NCBI RefSeq assembly: GCF_028473645.1
Contig: NZ_CP097269.1
Location: 5,355,501 to 5,419,500, forward strand
Length of the DNA: 64,000 nucleotides
DNA from: Acidovorax sp. GBBC 1281
GTDB lineage: Bacteria; Pseudomonadota; Gammaproteobacteria; Burkholderiales; Burkholderiaceae_C
Direction of reading: 5' to 3'
This document shows positions 1-10,207 of the stretch, in pieces; within the stretch, counting starts at the first letter, position 1; each line of letters begins with the position of its first letter. The notes beneath the pieces are model-generated. The model was given only the letters and a program-made list of their open reading frames with translations, had not been told where the DNA came from and did no database searches. Both the position numbers and the translations under genes were made by a program.

Positions 1-944
1 TTGTTCTCGTTGTCCAGCGACTGGAAGTACTTCATCGACGAATAGAAGCCCGCGAAGTTCTCGCCGCCCACGCCGGTCATCTCGTCCTCGGTGACCGACA
101 GCGTCACCAGCAGCTGCTTGTCGCCCGTGATGCCCGCCGCCTTGAGCGCCTTGTAGAACGCCACGTTGGAGCCGCCCACCACGGCGACGAACAGGCAGTC
201 GGGCTTTTGCACCTTGATCTTGTTCATGAGCGAGCCGAAGTTGGTGCTGCCCAGCGGGTAGTACTCCTCGCCCACGACCTTGCCCTTCTGGAAGTTCTCC
301 ACGTGCTTGCGTGCGATCTTCATCGAGGTGCGCGGCCAGATGTAGTCCGAGCCGATCAGGAAGAAGGTCTTGGCCTTCTTCTCGGTCTTGGCCCATTCCA
401 GGCTGTACAGGATCTGCTGCGTGGCCTCCTGACCGGTGTAGATCACGTTCTTGGACTGCTCCAGGCCCTCGTAGAACGTGGGGTAGTACAGCAGGCCGTT
501 CTCCTTCTCGAACACGGGCAGCACGGCCTTGCGCGAGGCGCTGGTCCAGCAGCCGAACACGGCGGCGCAGTGGTCGTTGATGAGCAGCTTCTTGGACTTT
601 TCAGCGAACGTCGGCCAGTCGGAGGCGCCGTCTTCCTTGATGACCTTGATCTTGCGGCCCAGCACGCCGCCCATGGCGTTGATCTGGTCGATGGCGAGCT
701 GCTCGGCCTGGATCGATCCCGTCTCCGAGATGGCCATGGTGCCAGTCGCCGAATGCAGCTGGCCCACGGTGACCTCGGTGTCCGTCACCGCCAGCTTGGT
801 GGTGTTGACCTGCGCCGTGGGCTGCGCGAAGGACCATGCGGGCAGGCCCGCCACCGAGGCGGCCCCCATGGCCTGCAGCAGCCGGCGGCGGCCCGCATCC
901 GCGGCCAGGAGGGGGGAGACATTCGGATCGAGGGGGTGCTTCAT
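1..944 (-). CDS. urtA: Urea ABC transporter substrate-binding protein UrtA (3' end outside window)
   Basis: Periplasmic binding protein of the high-affinity urea ABC importer (UrtABCDE family). The start is the ATG at 942-944; about 314 codons are visible and the C-terminus runs off the left edge. The N-terminus has a twin-arginine-like signal (RRRLLQAMGAAS, cleaved near AWSFAQ). The mature part begins with VTVGQLHSATGTMAISE and contains DQINAMGGVLGR and the FGCWTSASRKAVLPVFE region, all typical of UrtA/AmiC-type type I periplasmic binding proteins. It is divergent from the permease-kinase gene at 1118, which suggests that the two-component pair controls urea uptake (inference). The rest of the urt operon should lie to the left. 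Confidence 0.88.
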   Translation of the reverse strand, partial: MKHPLDPNVSPLLAADAGRRRLLQAMGAASVAGLPAWSFAQPTAQVNTTKLAVTDTEVTVGQLHSATGTMAISETGSIQAEQLAIDQINAMGGVLGRKIKVIKEDGASDWPTFAEKSKKLLINDHCAAVFGCWTSASRKAVLPVFEKENGLLYYPTFYEGLEQSKNVIYTGQEATQQILYSLEWAKTEKKAKTFFLIGSDYIWPRTSMKIARKHVENFQKGKVVGEEYYPLGSTNFGSLMNKIKVQKPDCLFVAVVGGSNVAFYKALKAAGITGDKQLLVTLSVTEDEMTGVGGENFAGFYSSMKYFQSLDNEN

Positions 945-1117
945 GGGAGCGCTCCTTGCAACAGGCAATACGGGGTGGTTGGACGGCGTCGGTGGTTCCG
1001 CGCTGGGGCCAAGATTAGGGACAACCCTGCTGCGCGCCCATACGTCAATTGACGTAGCCGGCCGCCCGGCGCCGGCGTGCGGCGCGGACAAGAACGTTTC
1101 TTGCATGCAGGCCCGGC
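945..1117. promoter_or_regulatory. Divergent urtA / sensor-kinase intergenic region with a perfect 16-bp palindrome
   Basis: 173 bp between two divergent starts. Positions 1041-1056 read TACGTCAATTGACGTA, a perfect inverted repeat. Perfect palindromes of this size in a shared promoter are typical operators, and the LuxR-type response regulator encoded at 4539 is the obvious candidate ligand (inference). I could not assign -35/-10 boxes with confidence. Confidence 0.5.
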
Positions 1118-4100
1118 ATGGCCCCGATCGCACCGCCCACCCCCCAGACCGCGCCGCAGACTATTTTTCGGTTCCGCCGCGAATACAACGCCTGGGTGGC
1201 CGACGAGACGATGGAGGACTACGCGCTGCGCTACACGCCCAAGGGCTTTCGGCGCTGGAGCGAATGGCGCGTGGCCAACACGGCGTTCGGCTCGCTGTCG
1301 TTCCTGGCGCTCGAAGCCATCGGCGGCGCCATCGCGCTCAACTACGGCTTCGCCAATGCGATGTGGGCCATCCTGGCGGTGGGCGTGCTGATCTTTCTCA
1401 CCGGCCTGCCGATCGCCTACTGCGCGGCGCGCTACGGGCTGGACATGGACCTGCTCACGCGCGGCGCGGGCTTCGGCTACCTGGGCTCCACCATCACCTC
1501 GCTGATCTACGCGGTGTTCACCTTCATCTTCTTCGCGCTGGAGGCCGCCATCATGGCGCTGGCACTGCAGATGGCGGTGGACTGGCCGCTGCAGTGGTGC
1601 TATGTGCTGTCGTCCCTCGTGATCCTGCCGCTGGCCATGCGCGGCATCACGCTCATCTCCCGGCTGCAGGCGTGGACGCAGCCGCTGTGGCTCTTCCTGC
1701 TGCTGCTGCCCTTCGTGTGGATCGCGCTCGCGCAGCCGCAGCTGTACCGCGACTTCGCGGGGCTGTCGGGCCTCAAGAGCGGCAGCAGCCAGTTCGATCC
1801 GCTCATGTTCGGTGCCGCGGCGGCGGTGATCTTCTCCCTGGTGGTGCAGATCGGCGAGCAGGTGGACATCCTGCGCTTTCTGCCCGAGCGCACCGCCGCC
1901 AACCGCTGGCGCTGGTGGGGCGCGGTGCTGGTGGCCGGCCCGGGCTGGATCGTGATGGGCATGCTCAAGATGGCGGGCGGCGCGTTCCTCGCCTTCGCCG
2001 CGCTGCAGTTTGAGGTCGGAACGCACCGCGCGGCCGAGCCCACGCAGATGTTCCTGGCCGGCTTTCAGCAGGTCATGCAGGCGCTGGGGCTGCCGGGCCT
2101 GGCCGTGGCGGTCACGGTGGTGTTCGTGGTGGTCTCGCAGGTGAAGATCAACGTGACCAATGCGTATGCGGGCTCGCTCGCCTGGTCCAATTTCTTCGCC
2201 CGCATCACGCGCAGCCACCCGGGACGCGTGGTGTGGCTGGTGTTCAACGTGGGCATCGCCACGCTGCTGATGACGCTGGGCGTGTTCGGCGCGCTGGAGA
2301 AGGTGCTGGCCGTGTACAGCAACGTGGCCATCGCCTGGGTGGGCGCGCTGGTGGCCGATCTCGTCATCAACAAGCCGCTGGGCCTGTCGCCCCGGGGCAT
2401 CGAGTTCCGGCGGGCGCATTTGTACGACTTCAACCCCGTGGGCCTGGGGGCCATGGTGCTGGCGGCCGCCATGGCCTGCTGCGCCTACGCCGGCCTGCTG
2501 GGCGACCATGCGGCCGCGTTCTCGCCCTTCATCGCGCTGGCGCTGTCGATGGCGCTGTCGCCGCTGCTGGCCTGGGCCACCGGCGGGCGCTACTACCTGG
2601 CCCGCATGCCGGACACGCTGTGGAAGCCCGGCGAGTCCGTGCGCTGCGCAGTGTGCGAGAACCCGTTCGAGTCCGAGGACATGGCCCGCTGCCCGGCCTA
2701 CGGCGCGCCCATCTGCTCGCTGTGCTGCTCGCTCGAATCGCGCTGCCACGACCGCTGCAAGACCGGCTCGCGCGCGGCCGACCAATTGCGCGCGGTGGCC
2801 GCGCTGCTGCTGCCGCGCACCTGGGCGGCCCGGGTGAACTTCCGCCTCGGCCAGTACCTGATGGTGCTGGTGTCGCTGTGCGCGGTGATGGCATTCCTGG
2901 TGGGCGTGGTCTACGTGCAGGAGGGGCTGGAGACACCGGCCCAATTCCTGCGCACCCCGTTCCTGAAGGTGTTCGCCCTGCTGTCCCTGCTGGCGGCCGT
3001 GTGCGCCTGGTGGGTGGTGCTCAGCACCGACAGCCGGCGCATGGCGCAGGACGAGTCCGAGCGGCAGACGCAGCTGCTGCTGCAGGAGATCGAAGCCCAC
3101 AAGCGCACCGATGCCGAGTTGCAGGCCGCCAAGGACCGGGCCGAATCCGCCAGCATGGCCAAGACACGCTACGTGGCCGGCATGACGCACGAGCTGCGCT
3201 CGCCGCTCAACAGCATCCTCGGCTACACGCAGATCCTGCTCAAGAACCCCGAGACCGACGGCTGGATGCGCGAGACGCTGTCCACCATGCAGCACAGCGG
3301 TCAGCACATGCACGCGCTGATCGATGGCTCGCTCGAGCTGGCCCGCATTGAGGCGGGCCGGCTGAGGCTGGACCTGGCGCCGCTGCCGCTGGCCGAGCTG
3401 ATCCGCAACGTCGAAGGCATGCTGCGCCCGCAGGCCGAGGCCCGGGGCCTGGCCTTCGTGGTGGAGACCCTGGGCACCATGCCCGACTGGATCCGGGCCG
3501 ATGGGAAGCGGCTGCGCCAGATCCTCATCAACCTGTTGTCCAACGCCGTGCGCTTCACCCAGCAGGGCGAGGTGCGCCTGCGTCTGGACTTTCGCCCGCA
3601 CGTCTCGCGCATCGAGGTGATCGACACCGGCATCGGCATCGAGCCGCAGGATCTGGAGCGCATCTTTCTACCGTTCGAGCGCGGCAGCGCCGGGCGCCGC
3701 GCGAGCGAGGCGGGCACGGGCCTGGGCCTCACCATCACACACCTGCTCACCGAACTCATGGGCGGCCAGCTCACCGTGGCCAGCCGGCACGGCCAGGGCA
3801 GCACCTTCACCGTTCGGCTGTACCTGCCCGGCATCTCCCCCGACCCGGCCTGGCGCCCCACGCACGCCGTGGCCCTGCGGCCCGTCATCGGCCACATCGC
3901 GCCGCGCCGCACGCTGCTGGTGGTGGACGACCAGCCGCTGCAGCGCCAGCTGCTGGCCGGGTTGCTGGTGCCGCTGGGGTTCACCGTGCGCGAGGCCGCC
4001 AGCGGCCGCGAATGCCTGGAGATCGTGCGGCAGGCGCCCCCCGACCTCGTGCTGCTGGACATCACCATGGACGACCTCGACGGCTGGCAGACGGCCGCCC

Positions 4101-4555
4101 TGCTGCGGGCGCTGCGCCCGGCGGCAGCGCTGCCGATCGTCTTCGTCTCGGCCAACCAGTTCGACAACGAGCCCGCGCGGCTGGCCGCCGCCCAGTGCCA
4201 GGGTTTCGTGGGCAAGCCCATCATCGAATCGGAGCTGCTGCAGGCCCTGCAGGCCGCCCTGCAACTGGAATGGGTGCACGACAACACGCCGGCCAAGGCC
4301 CCTGCCACGCCGGGACCGCCACCCGCCAGCCCCGCGCCGCCGCCCCACACCCTGCCTGCCGACCTGCGCGAAGACCTGAACCGCCTGGCGCGGCAGGGCC
4401 AGGCCGCCGCAGTGCGCGAGCGGCTGCGCAGCGCACGCGACGGCCTGCCTGGCCATGCCGCTGCGCTGGCGCAGCTGCAGGCCTGCGCGGACCGCTTCGA
4501 CTTCGATGCCCTGGCCCACCTTCTGCGAGAACCCGAACATGACGAACTCCCCTGA
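1118..4555 (+). CDS. NCS1-type permease / hybrid histidine kinase fusion protein
   Basis: 1145-residue inner-membrane protein. Residues about 15-480 form a multi-span NCS1 (purine/cytosine-permease-like) transporter domain starting with RRWSEWRVANTAFGS. A cysteine-rich segment (Cys510 to Cys547, eight cysteines in CxxC-like pairs) follows, then further membrane spans (about 570-640). Next come HisKA with phospho-acceptor His691 in MTHELRSPLNS, an HATPase domain with GTGLGL, and a receiver domain with acidic pair Asp937/938 and phospho-site Asp981. The C-terminal 90 residues are Pro/Ala-rich then helical. By analogy with CbrA (SLC5-kinase fusion) it may sense substrate through the transporter fold. 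The stop overlaps the response regulator at 4539. Whether it transports anything is unknown. The ATG at 1118 has a weak ribosome binding site. Confidence 0.85.
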   Translation: MAPIAPPTPQTAPQTIFRFRREYNAWVADETMEDYALRYTPKGFRRWSEWRVANTAFGSLSFLALEAIGGAIALNYGFANAMWAILAVGVLIFLTGLPIAYCAARYGLDMDLLTRGAGFGYLGSTITSLIYAVFTFIFFALEAAIMALALQMAVDWPLQWCYVLSSLVILPLAMRGITLISRLQAWTQPLWLFLLLLPFVWIALAQPQLYRDFAGLSGLKSGSSQFDPLMFGAAAAVIFSLVVQIGEQVDILRFLPERTAANRWRWWGAVLVAGPGWIVMGMLKMAGGAFLAFAALQFEVGTHRAAEPTQMFLAGFQQVMQALGLPGLAVAVTVVFVVVSQVKINVTNAYAGSLAWSNFFARITRSHPGRVVWLVFNVGIATLLMTLGVFGALEKVLAVYSNVAIAWVGALVADLVINKPLGLSPRGIEFRRAHLYDFNPVGLGAMVLAAAMACCAYAGLLGDHAAAFSPFIALALSMALSPLLAWATGGRYYLARMPDTLWKPGESVRCAVCENPFESEDMARCPAYGAPICSLCCSLESRCHDRCKTGSRAADQLRAVAALLLPRTWAARVNFRLGQYLMVLVSLCAVMAFLVGVVYVQEGLETPAQFLRTPFLKVFALLSLLAAVCAWWVVLSTDSRRMAQDESERQTQLLLQEIEAHKRTDAELQAAKDRAESASMAKTRYVAGMTHELRSPLNSILGYTQILLKNPETDGWMRETLSTMQHSGQHMHALIDGSLELARIEAGRLRLDLAPLPLAELIRNVEGMLRPQAEARGLAFVVETLGTMPDWIRADGKRLRQILINLLSNAVRFTQQGEVRLRLDFRPHVSRIEVIDTGIGIEPQDLERIFLPFERGSAGRRASEAGTGLGLTITHLLTELMGGQLTVASRHGQGSTFTVRLYLPGISPDPAWRPTHAVALRPVIGHIAPRRTLLVVDDQPLQRQLLAGLLVPLGFTVREAASGRECLEIVRQAPPDLVLLDITMDDLDGWQTAALLRALRPAAALPIVFVSANQFDNEPARLAAAQCQGFVGKPIIESELLQALQAALQLEWVHDNTPAKAPATPGPPPASPAPPPHTLPADLREDLNRLARQGQAAAVRERLRSARDGLPGHAAALAQLQACADRFDFDALAHLLREPEHDELP

Positions 4556-5456
4556 CAGCGTGCAGGCCGCCGCCCCGCGCCGCGTCATCCTGGTGGTGGA
4601 CGATGCGCTGGACACCCTGCGCATGCTGTGCGATGCGCTGGCAGGCGAAGGCTATGCCGTGCTGGCCGCGCGCGATGCCGACGAGGCCATCGAGCGCTTC
4701 GAGGTGACCGTGCCCGACGGCGTGCTGCTCGATGCGGTGATGCCCGGCACCGACGGCTTCGCGTTGTGCCGCCGTATCAAGGCAACGCCGCCGTGGGCGC
4801 ACGTGCCCATCGTCTTCATGACCGGGCTGTCGGAGACCGAGCAGATCCTGCGCGGCTTTGCCAGCGGCGGCGTGGACTATGTGGTCAAGCCCCTGCGCAT
4901 TCCCGAGGTGATGGCCCGCCTGGCCACCCACGTGGCCAACGCGCAGGCGGCCCGGCTGGCGCGCGAGGCCGTGGACGTGGCGGGCCTGGGCGTGGTCGTG
5001 CTCGACGGCCAGGACCGCATCGCCTGGCGTTCGCCGCAGGCCACGCGCTGGCTGGAGGCCGCCTTCGGCGGGCACGGCGACGCTCCCGCGGGCGACCCCG
5101 CGCGCTGGCTGGCGCATGCCCAGCGGCAGGGCGAAGCCAGCACGCCCCTGCCCGGCGGCTTCCAGCTGCAGGCCCGCCACCTGGGCGCGAGCGGCCTGGC
5201 CGAGTCGATGCTGCTGCTCAGCCAGGGCCCGGCCGCAGGCACCGCCGCGCCGCGGTTGCCGCCCGTGGCGCTGACCCCGCGCGAGACCGAGGTGCTGTCG
5301 TGGCTCGCCAAAGGCAAGACCAACCGCGACATCGCTGACATTTTGGGCATGAGCCCGCGCACGGTGAACAAGCACCTGGAGCACATCTTCGAAAAGCTCG
5401 GCGTGGAAACGCGCACCGCCGCGGCGGCGCTGGCGGGGCAGCTGCTGCAGGACTAG
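4539..5456 (+). CDS. Response regulator, receiver plus LuxR-type DNA-binding domain
   Basis: 305 residues. The ATG at 4539 overlaps the kinase stop by 17 nt, indicating translational coupling; in-frame upstream codons back to 4455 lie inside the kinase gene and are not needed. The receiver domain (about 15-130) has VVDDALDT and phospho-site Asp65 in LLDAVMPGTDG, with the conserved Lys in YVVKPLR. The C-terminus (about 240-300) is a LuxR/NarL helix-turn-helix with LTPRETEVLSWLAKGKTN and SPRTVNKHLEHIFEKLGV. The middle (about 135-235) is a PAS-like or degenerate linker. It is presumably the output partner of the permease-kinase and may bind the palindrome at 1041-1056 (inference). Its stop codon overlaps that of the convergent LysR gene. 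Confidence 0.88.
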   Translation: MTNSPDSVQAAAPRRVILVVDDALDTLRMLCDALAGEGYAVLAARDADEAIERFEVTVPDGVLLDAVMPGTDGFALCRRIKATPPWAHVPIVFMTGLSETEQILRGFASGGVDYVVKPLRIPEVMARLATHVANAQAARLAREAVDVAGLGVVVLDGQDRIAWRSPQATRWLEAAFGGHGDAPAGDPARWLAHAQRQGEASTPLPGGFQLQARHLGASGLAESMLLLSQGPAAGTAAPRLPPVALTPRETEVLSWLAKGKTNRDIADILGMSPRTVNKHLEHIFEKLGVETRTAAAALAGQLLQD

Positions 5457-6439
5457 GGCCGGGCCACGGCGCCCTTCGACAACGCGCGCCTCGCTCCCTG
5501 CGTGGCCGAGGCCAGTTCCTTGCCGGAGAGCACGTAAGCGGGGCAATCGAGCAGGCGAGCGATCGCAAGGTCCAGGAACGCCCGCACCCGCCTGGGCTGG
5601 GCGGTGCGGTTTCCGTAGTAGATGTGCAGGCCGATGTGGGTGCTGAGGTGCGCCACCAGCACGGGCACCAGCCGCCCCGCCCGGATATGCGAGGCCGCGG
5701 AGAAATTCGCGAGCTGCCCGATCACCTGCCCCGACAGCACGGCCTGCAATTCCAGTTCGGAATCATTGGTCGCGAACGCTGGCGACATCTGCCGGTGCTC
5801 GACCTTTCCATCGACGGTCAGATACCAGGCGGAGACCTTCCCCGTGGCCGGGTGGCGGTACACGCTGCATCGGTGTGTGGCCAGATCCTCCAGCGTGTGG
5901 GGCATGCCGTGCGCAGCCAGATAGGCCGGAGCGGCGCACACGATCATCTGGATCGGAAACAACTGCCGGCCGATCACCCCCTCCTGGGGCGATGCCCCGA
6001 TTCTGAAACCGATATCGACCCGGTCTTGCACCCAGTTGCCAATGCCGTCGTCCAGGTGAACGTCCGGTTGAATGCCGGGATGGGCTTGGCAGAACTCGTC
6101 CAGCACCGGCATCAGGATTTCCGCAAAGGAGGTCCTGGGTCCGACGATGCGCAGGGGGCCGGCAATGCCCTCCTTGCTCTGGCGGGCCGAGGCCAGGGCC
6201 CGGTCTAGCGCCGCCAGGGCCGGCTGCGTGCTCTCCAGCAGGTTCTGTCCCTCTTCGGTGAGCGCGAGATGGCGGGTCGTTCGGTGAAGCAGCCAGACAC
6301 CGAGGTGCTGCTCCAGTTGGGCGATGGCCTGACTCGCCGCCTGCGGAGAGACCCCTTGCGCCAGGGCCGCCTGTCGAATGCTCCCCAGTTCGACGGCCTT
6401 GGCGAAGGTGGAGATCGCCTTGAATTCATTGATGGGCAT
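5453..6439 (-). CDS. LysR-family transcriptional regulator
   Basis: 328 residues, starting at MPINEFKAISTFAKAV (ATG at 6437-6439). The winged helix occupies about residues 1-62 (SIRQAALAQGVSPQAASQAI); the effector domain follows with TSFAEILMPVLDEFCQAHP. This is the CrgA/YafC-like branch whose members usually lie divergent from the gene they control. Here that is the hydrolase operon starting at 6663. The in-frame sequence upstream to 6712 overlaps the opposite promoter and is not coding. The TAG stop (5453-5455) overlaps the TAG of the convergent response regulator (5454-5456), so no separate terminator exists between them. Confidence 0.88.
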   Translation of the reverse strand: MPINEFKAISTFAKAVELGSIRQAALAQGVSPQAASQAIAQLEQHLGVWLLHRTTRHLALTEEGQNLLESTQPALAALDRALASARQSKEGIAGPLRIVGPRTSFAEILMPVLDEFCQAHPGIQPDVHLDDGIGNWVQDRVDIGFRIGASPQEGVIGRQLFPIQMIVCAAPAYLAAHGMPHTLEDLATHRCSVYRHPATGKVSAWYLTVDGKVEHRQMSPAFATNDSELELQAVLSGQVIGQLANFSAASHIRAGRLVPVLVAHLSTHIGLHIYYGNRTAQPRRVRAFLDLAIARLLDCPAYVLSGKELASATQGARRALSKGAVARP

Positions 6440-6506
6440 GGTGGGTGTGACCGGATGAGAACACGCTGTCGGGCGCACCCCAGTATCAACCTTTACTTGC
6501 CACTGG

Positions 6507-6552
6507 TGCAAGCTGAAGCGGGCTAGTGGCTTGCAGCCCCACTGCCTAAAGT
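6507..6552 (+). promoter_or_regulatory. Putative LysR-controlled promoter of the hydrolase/reductase operon
   Basis: An inverted repeat TGCAAGC (6507-6513) / GCTTGCA (6529-6535) overlaps a possible -35 box TAGTGG (6524-6529). A possible -10 box TAAAGT (6547-6552) lies exactly 17 bp downstream. The same TAGTGx-N17-TAAAGT arrangement recurs at 23458-23486 upstream of another gene divergent from a closely related LysR regulator, which supports a functional promoter. Confidence 0.5.
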
Positions 6553-6662
6553 CCGAGGCAAGGGTGGAACGCTGCGCAGTCGCGATGACAACGATCCGTT
6601 GCCAGTCGCAGCGTGCGCAGCCACCCGGATTCCACAACGCTTTCTGGACAGGAGCCTCGCCC

Positions 6663-8718
<2,056 letters not shown>

Positions 8719-8733
8719 TGCACAGGCGCTCGC

Positions 8734-9351
8734 ATGGCATTCCCACCAGCACCTGACCGGCGTGCGCTGATGGCCTCGCTGGCGGGGCTGTCGCTCGGCG
8801 GCCCGGCAGGTGCCAGCACCCGATCGGAGGGGCCGCGCCCAGGCCCATCGCCGACCACGCTGGTGGCCTGCTTCTCGCGCACCGGCAACACGCGCGTCGT
8901 GGCCGGCCTGATCCAGCGCGCCCACGGTGCCGATTTCTTCGAGATCCAGACGGCCGTGCCCTATCCCGCGGAATACCTCGCGGTGGTCGAGCAAGCCCGG
9001 AAAGAGCGCGACAGCGGCCTTGAACCCGCGCTGCATGCGCAGGTGCCGGGCATCGGCCGCTACGACACGATCTTCCTGGGCTTTCCGATCTGGGGCGAGA
9101 CGGCACCTCCTGCCATCCGCTCGTTCCTCTCCACACACGATCTTGCAGGCAAGACCTTGATTCCCTTCGTCACCCACGGGGGCTACGGATTGGGCAACAG
9201 CCCGTCCGTGCTCGCCGCCCATGCGCCGAAGGCGCGGCTGCACCGCGGCTTCGCCATGGAGGCGGACCAGGAGCGGCGCACCATGAACCAGGTGACGCAA
9301 TGGCTGCAAGCCCATCTCCCGTCCACCACACGCCAAGGAGGCACACCATGA
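8734..9351 (+). CDS. Flavodoxin-family protein with twin-arginine-like N-terminus
   Basis: 205 residues. The flavodoxin fold begins at LVACFSRTGNTRVVA, where SRTGNT is the FMN phosphate-binding loop. FLGFPIWGETAPPAIRSF and THGGYGLGNS supply the isoalloxazine loops. The N-terminus DRRALMASLAGLSLGG resembles a Tat signal with an Ala-rich hydrophobic stretch, so it may be exported in folded, FMN-loaded form. Two related ATGs are near; 8734 is used. The final codons overlap the next start (ATGA at 9348). It could supply electrons to a periplasmic redox reaction of this operon (inference). Confidence 0.8.
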   Translation: MAFPPAPDRRALMASLAGLSLGGPAGASTRSEGPRPGPSPTTLVACFSRTGNTRVVAGLIQRAHGADFFEIQTAVPYPAEYLAVVEQARKERDSGLEPALHAQVPGIGRYDTIFLGFPIWGETAPPAIRSFLSTHDLAGKTLIPFVTHGGYGLGNSPSVLAAHAPKARLHRGFAMEADQERRTMNQVTQWLQAHLPSTTRQGGTP

Positions 9352-10172
9352 AACCCATCGCAGCCGCTGCGCTTGCGTTCTCGATGCTGAACACCGCCGG
9401 CGCCGCCGAGCCGGAAATCCGGATCTCCCGCGCGGCCTCGCGCCCGGTGCAGTCGGCACCGGCGCAGAACTTTACCGGCACGGTCCAGGTCGAGATGCTT
9501 TTCACCCCCGACGGCGGCACCCGCACCTCGGCGGGCAAAGTCCGCTTCGCCCCCGGTGCCCGCACCGCGTGGCACACCCATCCGCTGGGCCAGACGCTGA
9601 TCGTGACGGAAGGGGTTGGCCGCGTGCAGCGCTGGGGTGGACCCGTCGAGGAAATCCGTCCGGGCGATGTCGTGCGCATCCCGCCCCATGCACGCCACTG
9701 GCACGGCGCCGCACCGGACAGCGCCATGGCGCACATCGCCATCCAGGAAGCGCAGGACGGCAAGACCGTGGACTGGCTGGAGCAGGTCAGCGAACAGGAC
9801 TACCAGGCAAAGCCGCGTACGGACACGTCCCCGACCCCCTCCGCTTCTGCGGCCCAGCCCTCCCGTGCCCAGCAGTTGCTCGGCGACGTCGCGCCGAAGC
9901 TGGCCCAGCTCACCGACGACGTGCTGTTCGGCGATGTCTGGGCCCGGCCGGGCCTGTCGCCGCGTGACCGGAGCCTGGTCACCGTCAGCGCACTGATTGC
10001 GATGAACCGCCCCGACCAGCTGCGCTCGCACATGGCGCTGGCACGGCAAAACGGCGTCACCGAGTCGGAACTGGTCGAGGCCCTGACACACCTGGCGTTC
10101 TATGCGGGCTGGCCGAACGCCGTGACGGCTGTCGGCGTGGCGCGGGACGTCTTCAAGGCCCCTGTCCAATGA
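9348..10172 (+). CDS. Cupin fused to carboxymuconolactone-decarboxylase-like domain, exported
   Basis: 274 residues with a signal peptide (MKPIAAAALAFSMLNTAGA/AEPE). The ATG at 9348 overlaps the flavodoxin stop and has an AAGGAGG ribosome binding site. Residues about 40-135 are a cupin with metal ligands in AWHTHPLGQTLIV and the late His of PPHARHWHGA. Residues about 170-270 are a CMD/AhpD-like helical domain (RDRSLVTVSALIAMNRPDQLRSH, THLAFYAGWPNA) that lacks an obvious CxxC pair and so is unlikely to be an alkylhydroperoxidase. Such cupin-CMD proteins are common but functionally undefined. Confidence 0.82.
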   Translation: MKPIAAAALAFSMLNTAGAAEPEIRISRAASRPVQSAPAQNFTGTVQVEMLFTPDGGTRTSAGKVRFAPGARTAWHTHPLGQTLIVTEGVGRVQRWGGPVEEIRPGDVVRIPPHARHWHGAAPDSAMAHIAIQEAQDGKTVDWLEQVSEQDYQAKPRTDTSPTPSASAAQPSRAQQLLGDVAPKLAQLTDDVLFGDVWARPGLSPRDRSLVTVSALIAMNRPDQLRSHMALARQNGVTESELVEALTHLAFYAGWPNAVTAVGVARDVFKAPVQ

Positions 10173-10207
10173 GAAAGCGCAAAGCCCCGACCCCGTGGAG
10201 GAACACC

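Noticed and set aside
941..3601. 886-codon minus-strand open frame opposite the permease-kinase
   Set aside because: Composition is Gln/His/Arg-rich with no domain; the opposite strand encodes an unmistakable transporter-kinase.
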